A stretch of 40,509 nucleotides of DNA, taken from NCBI GenBank assembly GCA_937936675.1, contig CALDDL010000173.1, positions 1-40,509 on the forward strand, written 5' to 3'. Below the pieces are notes generated by a model. The model was given only the letters and a program-made list of their open reading frames with translations. It was not told the origin of the DNA and ran no database searches. Source of the DNA: an uncultured bacterium (lineage in GTDB: Bacteria > Bacteroidota > Ignavibacteria > Ignavibacteriales > Melioribacteraceae). This document shows positions 35,165 through 40,509 of the stretch, one piece after another (position 1 is the stretch's first letter; each line of letters begins with the position of its first letter). The position numbers were made by a program, and so were the translations under genes.

Positions 35165-36124
35165 TTATTGTACTACAAATGAGCCCGGTTTTGATCGGGA
35201 ACGATTTTGAAAATCATCTATACACCAAATTACCCAGAAATAATCACCGACAGGTATTTCACTTTCCAATATATAATTAATTTCATCCTTATTGATATTA
35301 TCCTTCTGATATATTAATACTGGTGATATTTCATCGGTAAAGACTTCTATCATATATCTAAAATTAAATCCTGGTAAAAACCTTTTCCATTCGAGTTTTG
35401 GTTTAGTAGTAACAACCTGTTTATTCGCAGGAGAATTTATTATTATTTCCTGCTTAATAATTCTTATAAGACTTGAGCTTCCAACATCAAAGACTTTTCC
35501 TGATTTATCTTTAATAATAATATTAAAATTATTACCGACTGCATCATCAATAGATGTAAGATTAAGATCGCTCAAAGAAAAATTATTTTCGTAAAACCGC
35601 GTAGAAGGATTATATAATAAAATTTTATTGAAATTCAATTTCTTATTTATAACAAAGACTGAATCAACATCATTTTCTTCATCTGAAATATCCGCTTGAA
35701 TACCAAGACGATAAGTTTGAATATCCGGGAATCTATTTTGCACAATAGTATAGATCGTAAGGTTTTGCATTACGGGGTTTGCATTAAGGAATGATTCTAC
35801 GGTTTTATTTTTTTCAATTCCCCACGTTACATAAAATGAATCGGGGCTAAAACCTTCTTTCTCAAAAAAAAGCCATCCATCTTTTGTCTCAAGATTTTCA
35901 ATTTTGAAATAACCTTGCGCATTTGTCTGAATCAAAATATTATTATTCTTCCACAAAACATTAACATTCGCCAATGGTCTTGGCGGACCGGTTAAAGTTT
36001 TTACAAATCCATCAAGACTTACTAACTTATAGTTAGGGTTCTTTGGATCGAGCGGATTAATTCTTTCTGCATCACAAGAAATTAATATCGCAATTAAAAA
36101 TAATATTAAGAGCTTTGGCTTCAT
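35165..36124 (-). CDS. Lipoprotein with carboxypeptidase-regulatory-like domain
   Basis: A 319-residue predicted lipoprotein: the signal peptide ends in the lipobox L-I-S-C (lipidated C17). Residues about 38-115 look like a carboxypeptidase-regulatory-like beta-sandwich (V-K-T-L-T-G-P-P-R-P-L-A-N-V-N-V, T-N-A-Q-G-Y-F-K-I-E-N-L). The rest is beta-rich with a C-terminal fibronectin-like piece (L-E-W-K-R-F-L-P-G). No enzyme motif is visible. It lies 10 bp upstream of the GAF sigma-54 activator and 28 bp downstream of the PhzF gene. It could be a surface sensor or scaffold for the kinase pathway, but nothing in the sequence proves this. Confidence 0.8.
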   Translation of the reverse strand: MKPKLLILFLIAILISCDAERINPLDPKNPNYKLVSLDGFVKTLTGPPRPLANVNVLWKNNNILIQTNAQGYFKIENLETKDGWLFFEKEGFSPDSFYVTWGIEKNKTVESFLNANPVMQNLTIYTIVQNRFPDIQTYRLGIQADISDEENDVDSVFVINKKLNFNKILLYNPSTRFYENNFSLSDLNLTSIDDAVGNNFNIIIKDKSGKVFDVGSSSLIRIIKQEIIINSPANKQVVTTKPKLEWKRFLPGFNFRYMIEVFTDEISPVLIYQKDNINKDEINYILESEIPVGDYFWVIWCIDDFQNRSRSKPGSFVVQ

Positions 36125-36152
36125 TGAGCGTAAAAGTAAATTTTAATTAATC

Positions 36153-36932
36153 CTATAAATATAAATATCCTTTTGAATAAATAATGGCTTTTCCTGAAAT
36201 AGTTACTCTTTCGCCCAAATTTTCTAAAAATAATTCTCCCCCTCTTTTAGATACTTGTAGAGCATGAAGTTTCTTTTTACCTAGTTTCGCTGACCAGTAA
36301 GGTACTAATATGGTATGTGCGTATCCAGTAACGGGATCTTCTTCGATTCCTGCGTCAGGCGCAAAGAAGCGAGAAACAAAATCCACATTATCTCCTTTTG
36401 CGGTAATAATTACTCCATGTGTATTAAATTTTAAAAGTCCTTTAATATCAAATTCCATTTCTCTTATAATTTTTTCCGATTCAAAAACGAGAACAGTCGA
36501 TTTATTAAACAAAGCTTCAATCGGTTTAATGGGGAAAAGATCAAGGAATCCGTCAGGAGGTGTATATGGTTCGGGAATTCTAACGGGAAAATTAAGTGTA
36601 ATTAAATCGCCTTTCCTATCTACAATTAATTCGCCGCTCTGAGAATCAAAATAAATTCTATCTTTATTATAAGATAAATAATTAAAAATAACGAATGAAG
36701 AAGCCAGAGTAGCATGACCGCATAGATCCACTTCTTCGGTAGGTGTAAACCAGCGTATATGGAAACCTTTTGAATTTGGAACGAAAAAAGCCGTTTCTGA
36801 TAAATTATTTTCAAAAGCTATTTTCTGCATTAAATCGGTCTCTAACCAGTTTTCTAAAGGAACAACGGCTGCGGGATTGCCTCCGAATAGTTTATTTGTA
36901 AACGCATCAACTTGAAAAATAGTATATTCCAT
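36153..36932 (-). CDS. PhzF-family isomerase-like protein
   Basis: A 259-residue PhzF/DAP-epimerase-fold protein. The family marks are F-Q-V-D-A-F-T, G-G-N-P-A-A-V-V, the proposed catalytic E46 in N-L-S-E-T-A-F-F, R-W-F-T-P-T-E-E-V-D-L-C-G-H-A-T-L-A, and E-D-P-V-T-G-Y-A-H. PhzF makes phenazine precursors in some pseudomonads, but most homologues, as here without other phz genes, have unknown substrates. It is slightly shorter than typical (about 280-300). It starts the minus-strand operon and is divergent from rpmH; the 141-bp gap must hold both promoters. Confidence 0.88.
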   Translation of the reverse strand: MEYTIFQVDAFTNKLFGGNPAAVVPLENWLETDLMQKIAFENNLSETAFFVPNSKGFHIRWFTPTEEVDLCGHATLASSFVIFNYLSYNKDRIYFDSQSGELIVDRKGDLITLNFPVRIPEPYTPPDGFLDLFPIKPIEALFNKSTVLVFESEKIIREMEFDIKGLLKFNTHGVIITAKGDNVDFVSRFFAPDAGIEEDPVTGYAHTILVPYWSAKLGKKKLHALQVSKRGGELFLENLGERVTISGKAIIYSKGYLYL

Positions 36933-37073
36933 ATATCCTCAAAAATTTATTCTAAAAATATCGAAAAAAACACAAAAACCACTCGAAGTTTAAATAATTT
37001 GTCTAAGTTATTGTTTTTTGATTATTTAGAGTAATTTATTTAAATTAGTCTTCTTTATTTTAAAGGTAGAACC

Positions 37074-37220
37074 ATGAAAAGAACATTTCAGCCACACAAC
37101 AGAAAGAGAAAGAACAAACACGGATTCCGTGAAAGAATGTCAACCAGAAACGGACGTAAAGTTTTAGCAAGCAGAAGAGCAAAAGGCAGACATAAATTAA
37201 CAGTTAGCGACGAAAAATAA
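37074..37220 (+). CDS. rpmH: 50S ribosomal protein L34
   Basis: The ATG at 37074 opens a 48-codon frame whose product begins MKRTFQPHNRKRKNKHGF and contains F-R-E-R-M-S-T-R-N-G-R-K-V-L-A-S-R-R-A-K-G-R, the full L34 signature. AAAGGTAG precedes the start. The next gene, rnpA, begins at the very next base after the stop. This is the classic rpmH-rnpA-yidD-yidC order. Confidence 0.97.
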   Translation: MKRTFQPHNRKRKNKHGFRERMSTRNGRKVLASRRAKGRHKLTVSDEK

Positions 37221-37619
37221 TTGAAACAATTTGGTCTTTCTGCAAAAGAAAGAATCAAAAGTAAGAAGTTATTCGAAATCTTATTTTCTACGGGCACTTT
37301 TATTCACACAAGTGCCGGTAAGCTTAAGGCTGTTTTTTGTCTGATTGAAGATTCCCCGATCAAGGGAATTAAAGCGGCTTTCGTTATTTCTAAACGATGC
37401 GGTAATGCTGTATGGCGCAATAGATTAAGAAGACTTTTGAAAGAATCTTATAGAACTAACAAAGAATTAATTGTTTGCAAAAAAGACAAATTGCTTTTGA
37501 TTGCTTTTTTATCGGGCAATTTGAATGAAAAAAACGCTGATAATATACGCCTCGAAGATGTGATTACCGAAATGAAGGAACTGATGAAGAAAATTAATGG
37601 TAAGATAAGCGATGCGTAA
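37221..37619 (+). CDS. rnpA: Ribonuclease P protein component
   Basis: The protein subunit of RNase P helps the catalytic RNA trim pre-tRNA 5' ends. The start is TTG at 37221, immediately after the rpmH stop. The N-terminus it gives (K-Q-F-G-L-S-A-K-E-R-I-K-S-K-K-L-F) matches the family's usual beginning, and no better start exists. The RNA-binding signature is present as V-W-R-N-R-L-R-R-L-L-K-E. Length 132 is normal. No Shine-Dalgarno is visible, so expression probably depends on translation of rpmH. The yidD start overlaps its end by 8 bp. Confidence 0.95.
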   Translation: MKQFGLSAKERIKSKKLFEILFSTGTFIHTSAGKLKAVFCLIEDSPIKGIKAAFVISKRCGNAVWRNRLRRLLKESYRTNKELIVCKKDKLLLIAFLSGNLNEKNADNIRLEDVITEMKELMKKINGKISDA

Positions 37620-37821
37620 AATATTTATATTTATAATCAGACTATATCAAAAATTTATATCACCGATGTTTCCGCCCTCCTGCCGGTTTCACCCGACATG
37701 CTCCGAATATGCAGCCCAAGCTATCTCCAAATATGGTGTTTTTATTGGCGGTGCTAAAGCTACTTGGCGGATTCTTCGATGTAATCCTTTTAACAAGGGT
37801 GGTTTTGACCCTGTAGAATAA
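37612..37821 (+). CDS. yidD: Membrane protein insertion efficiency factor YidD
   Basis: A 69-residue YidD protein with the family motif P-P-S-C-R-F-H-P-T-C-S-E-Y-A and an N-terminal amphipathic helix. It helps YidC-dependent insertion of inner-membrane proteins. It overlaps rnpA by 8 bp and is 14 bp before yidC. Confidence 0.96.
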   Translation: MRKIFIFIIRLYQKFISPMFPPSCRFHPTCSEYAAQAISKYGVFIGGAKATWRILRCNPFNKGGFDPVE

Positions 37822-37835
37822 TAACGGAATTAAGA

Positions 37836-39689
37836 ATGGATAAACAATCAACTATCGCTTTTATTTTAATCGGTGCTATTTTAATTGCATGGCTTTACTT
37901 AAATTCACCCGAACCACAACCGGTTATTCCTAAAAAGCCGGATACTACCAAAACAGTAGATTCGAATAAAACAATCGATACCGCTAAAAAAAGTCTCGCT
38001 CAAGATGCTAAAAAATTAGTAGATGATTCCTTATTTGTTAATCTTCCTAAAAAAGATGCTAATATTATTACCATTGAAACTGACCTTTCAAAAATTCTAT
38101 TCTCTACATCCGGCGGAAGAATATATAAGCTATATCTTAAAAAATATAATACTTGGTATCACGATTCGGTTTCGGCAAATAATTTTTTTGATAAACACGT
38201 TCAATTAGTCAATACGAAAAACGGTGGCGATTTTAGTCTTTTGTTCGGAACTAAGAGCGGTCAAGTAATTAATACCGCAGAAGTAGATTTCTCCGTTAAT
38301 AAGCCGAATAAATATTATAAAGTTTCTGGCGATAGCGTAATATCTCTTCAATTTACTTATGATGCGGGCAATGGAAAAAGTATTGTAAAAACCTATAACG
38401 TTCGCGGAAATAATTATAATACTAAAGTTGACATAGAATTAAAAGGTCTTAAAGATTATATCGCCGGATATCGTTATGATGTAGTTTGGGCAAACGGAAT
38501 AAATTTCTTAGAAAAAAATGCAACAGACGAAGCCAACTGGTCTAATGCAAGTGCTTTCTCCGGCGGGGAACAAGTAGTTATAAATGCTTCGTCCGAAGGC
38601 GAAAAATTAAATAAGGATATGAACGGTAAAGTCGATTGGGTGGGAGTTAGAAATAAATATTTTACCGTTATCATGGCACCTGAAAAACCGAGCGAAGACG
38701 GTGGTGCTTATTTTGAAGGCGAACACAAAACCACCAAATATGGCGTAAGAGAATATTACAGCGCCAGTTTAAAAGTGCCATTCAAAGAAACCGATTATCA
38801 AAAAGATTCTTTTAGTCTTTATGCCGGACCAATTGATTACAAAACACTAAAATCTTACGGAAATAATTTTGAAGCGATATTTGATTTCGGAAGCTTTTTC
38901 GGTCTAAAATTCATAATTCGTCCAATTTCGGAATACTTACTTTTGCCGTTAATGCAGTTCTTGCATAGCTTTATTCCGAATTATGGTTTTGTGATTATTC
39001 TCTTTTCGATATTAATAAAATTTGCCCTTTACCCGCTTTCAAGAACAAGTATTAAATCGATGGCGAAGATGCAAAAGCTTCAACCGAAGATTGCAGAGCT
39101 AAAAGAAAAATATAAAGACGATAACACAAAAGTATCTTCAGAGACTATGAAGCTCTATTCCACTTATGGAGTAAATCCTGCGGGCGGATGTCTTCCAATG
39201 CTTCTTCAAATGCCTATTCTTATTGCTCTTTATAGCTTGTTCAGCGTAATAATTGATATTCGCCAACAGCCGTTTATCTTATGGATCGATAATCTTTCTG
39301 CTCCGGATGTTATTTATAGACTTCCTTTCAACATCCCTTTCTTTGGAGTGAATGTAATAAGCGGACTTGCTTTAATTCTCGGAATTTCAATGTTTCTTCA
39401 GCAGAAACAAACAATGAAAGACCCATCTCAAAAAGCATTACTCTATATGATGCCAATTATGATGACGATTCTTTTTATGACTTTTCCATCGGGTCTTAAT
39501 TTATATTATATTATGTTTAATTTACTAACAGTCGGACAGCAGTGGTGGGTAAATAAACATCTTGGAAATGAAGAATTAGTGCCAGTAAAACAAGATCCTA
39601 AAAAGAAAAAAGGATTTATGGCAAGAATGATGGAAGCAGCAGAGAAACAATCTGCCGAACAAAAGAAAGCTTCCGGCAAAAGAAAATAA
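37836..39689 (+). CDS. yidC: Membrane protein insertase YidC
   Basis: YidC inserts and folds inner-membrane proteins with or without SecYEG. This 617-residue protein has the Gram-negative layout: an N-terminal membrane helix (S-T-I-A-F-I-L-I-G-A-I-L-I-A-W), a Lys/Asp-rich linker, a large periplasmic beta-domain (about 75-350) and the conserved five-helix core (F-I-P-N-Y-G-F-V-I-I-L-F-S-I-L-I-K, N-P-A-G-G-C-L-P-M-L-L-Q-M-P-I, F-P-S-G-L-N-L-Y-Y). The Arg in the hydrophilic groove (Y-P-L-S-R-T) is kept. The C-terminal tail is Lys-rich for ribosome contact. It ends the rpmH cluster; a patatin gene follows after 14 bp. Confidence 0.96.
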   Translation: MDKQSTIAFILIGAILIAWLYLNSPEPQPVIPKKPDTTKTVDSNKTIDTAKKSLAQDAKKLVDDSLFVNLPKKDANIITIETDLSKILFSTSGGRIYKLYLKKYNTWYHDSVSANNFFDKHVQLVNTKNGGDFSLLFGTKSGQVINTAEVDFSVNKPNKYYKVSGDSVISLQFTYDAGNGKSIVKTYNVRGNNYNTKVDIELKGLKDYIAGYRYDVVWANGINFLEKNATDEANWSNASAFSGGEQVVINASSEGEKLNKDMNGKVDWVGVRNKYFTVIMAPEKPSEDGGAYFEGEHKTTKYGVREYYSASLKVPFKETDYQKDSFSLYAGPIDYKTLKSYGNNFEAIFDFGSFFGLKFIIRPISEYLLLPLMQFLHSFIPNYGFVIILFSILIKFALYPLSRTSIKSMAKMQKLQPKIAELKEKYKDDNTKVSSETMKLYSTYGVNPAGGCLPMLLQMPILIALYSLFSVIIDIRQQPFILWIDNLSAPDVIYRLPFNIPFFGVNVISGLALILGISMFLQQKQTMKDPSQKALLYMMPIMMTILFMTFPSGLNLYYIMFNLLTVGQQWWVNKHLGNEELVPVKQDPKKKKGFMARMMEAAEKQSAEQKKASGKRK

Positions 39690-39703
39690 AAAATTTATAT
39701 GAG

Positions 39704-40509
39704 ATGAAGATTAAACTTATTTTATTGTTATTGATTTTCTCAAGTGCAATTTACTCGCAGAATGAAATAAGTTTAAAACTTCCTCTCGTTGAAAAAAAAT
39801 TACCATTCGGGTTAACAAAAAAAGAACCGGAGAACCTTCCCAAATTAGGCATCGCATTATCAGGCGGTGGTGCACGTGCAATATCTCATGTCGGCGTCTT
39901 AAGAGCCATCGAAGAATCTCATATCCCTATTAAATATATGACCGGCACAAGCATGGGAAGTATAATAGGCGGACTTTATTGCTCCGGTTATTCAATTGAT
40001 GAAATTGATTCTATTGTTAATTCACTCGATTGGAATGATTTCTTTTCTGCAAAGAAACTGAATAGGCGAGAATTATTCGTTGATCAAAAAATAACTGAAG
40101 ACCGCGCAATATTAGCTTTTCGTCTCGATGGATTAAAACCTATAATTCCGACTGCAATAAATACAGGTCAGGAAGTATCAAATTTTCTTACTCTAGTTAC
40201 TCTAAACGCTCCAATACATGCTCATAATTCATTCGATAATCTTTTATGTAAATTTAGAGCAGTAAGCACGGACTTGATTTCGGGCAAAGCGATAATACTA
40301 AATTCCGGATCGCTTGCAAGCGCAATGAGAGCAAGCTCATCAGTTACTTTCCTTCTTCCTCCATTAGAGCAAGATTCGCTAAAATTAGTAGATGGCGGAT
40401 TGGTTGCTAATATCCCGGTAGATATCACACGAGAACTTGGAGCAGATATTATTATAGCTTCAGATGCATCAAGCCCTTTATATGAAGAGAAAGAATTAGT
40501 TTTTCCCTG
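39704..40509 (+). CDS. Patatin-like phospholipase, exported (3' end missing)
   Basis: The ATG at 39704 opens a frame that stays open to the window end, so about 268 residues are visible. A signal peptide (M-K-I-K-L-I-L-L-L-L-I-F-S-S-A-I-Y-S) leads to a patatin domain: oxyanion motif S-G-G-G-A-R-A, nucleophile G-T-S-M-G-S (Ser of the Ser-Asp dyad), and the D-G-G of the dyad at V-D-G-G-L. Homologues of PlpD/RssA type cut phospholipids, and longer ones carry an outer-membrane barrel after the lipase, which could lie beyond the window. The gene is 14 bp after yidC and probably cotranscribed with it. Confidence 0.9.
   Translation, partial: MKIKLILLLLIFSSAIYSQNEISLKLPLVEKKLPFGLTKKEPENLPKLGIALSGGGARAISHVGVLRAIEESHIPIKYMTGTSMGSIIGGLYCSGYSIDEIDSIVNSLDWNDFFSAKKLNRRELFVDQKITEDRAILAFRLDGLKPIIPTAINTGQEVSNFLTLVTLNAPIHAHNSFDNLLCKFRAVSTDLISGKAIILNSGSLASAMRASSSVTFLLPPLEQDSLKLVDGGLVANIPVDITRELGADIIIASDASSPLYEEKELVFP

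Noticed and set aside
36933..37073. Replication origin next to rpmH
   Set aside because: No DnaA-box (TTATCCACA-like) cluster or dnaA gene is visible in the gap; it is simply a divergent promoter region.
1..40509. tRNA, rRNA genes, transposases or prophage genes
   Set aside because: No T-loop or rRNA-like sequence and no transposase or integrase motif was seen on either strand by reading; a covariance-model scan would be needed to exclude small RNAs fully.

Overview
The window is about 40.5 kb of AT-rich, gene-dense bacterial chromosome, most likely from the Ignavibacteria/Chlorobi branch of the Bacteroidota. The evidence is three proteins with the C-terminal type IX secretion sorting domain (core motif NYPNPFNP, typical of Ignavibacteria), a DUF2911 protein, a DUF4922 protein next to a glycosyltransferase, many small outer-membrane and lipoprotein genes, and NtrC-type sigma-54 activators. 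Taxonomy is inferred from family content only.

Layout. 1-2463 (+): end of a TPR/outer-membrane beta-barrel protein and a secreted M23 endopeptidase. 2562-4633 (-): ispH translationally coupled to a DUF2911 protein. 4634-4947: a structured non-coding stretch with a clear terminator. 4948-9135 (-): a 1395-residue secreted multidomain protein with a predicted thioester domain, expressed from a near-perfect sigma-54 promoter. 9352-11465 (-): rlmD and a methyltransferase. 11554-12661 (+): SCO1 and PCuAC copper chaperones. 12662-15300: a degenerate region with an orphan BrnA-like antitoxin, a truncated DUF262/HNH gene, a small membrane protein and a broken T9SS cargo fragment. 15529-17228 (-): DinB, Rrf2 regulator, RlpA. 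17586-22211 (+): TonB receptor, double glycosyltransferase, DUF4922. 22189-26638 (-): a signalling operon of PAS kinase, NtrC-type regulator, STAS protein and receiver-PP2C phosphatase. Then an MFS transporter (-) and a U32 protein (+). 29291-36932 (-): a second STAS protein, and an operon of PhzF, lipoprotein, GAF sigma-54 activator, Ser/Thr kinase with PEGA domains, Kelch T9SS protein and a DUF5683-like protein. 37074-40509 (+): the conserved rpmH-rnpA-yidD-yidC cluster followed by a patatin-like lipase cut by the window end.

How it fits together. Two sigma-54 enhancer-binding proteins, two paralogous STAS proteins with the same Ser56, a PP2C phosphatase and a Ser/Thr kinase lie within 13 kb. 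The window also holds two close matches to the -24/-12 promoter consensus. One drives the thioester surface protein. The other is followed after about 66 nt by a strong terminator, which suggests a sigma-54-dependent small RNA. Each promoter has a perfect dyad centred near -96, a plausible activator site. The best candidate for an undescribed system is therefore a sigma-54 and partner-switching circuit that controls a thioester adhesin and a small RNA. The links are inferred from sequence and proximity only.
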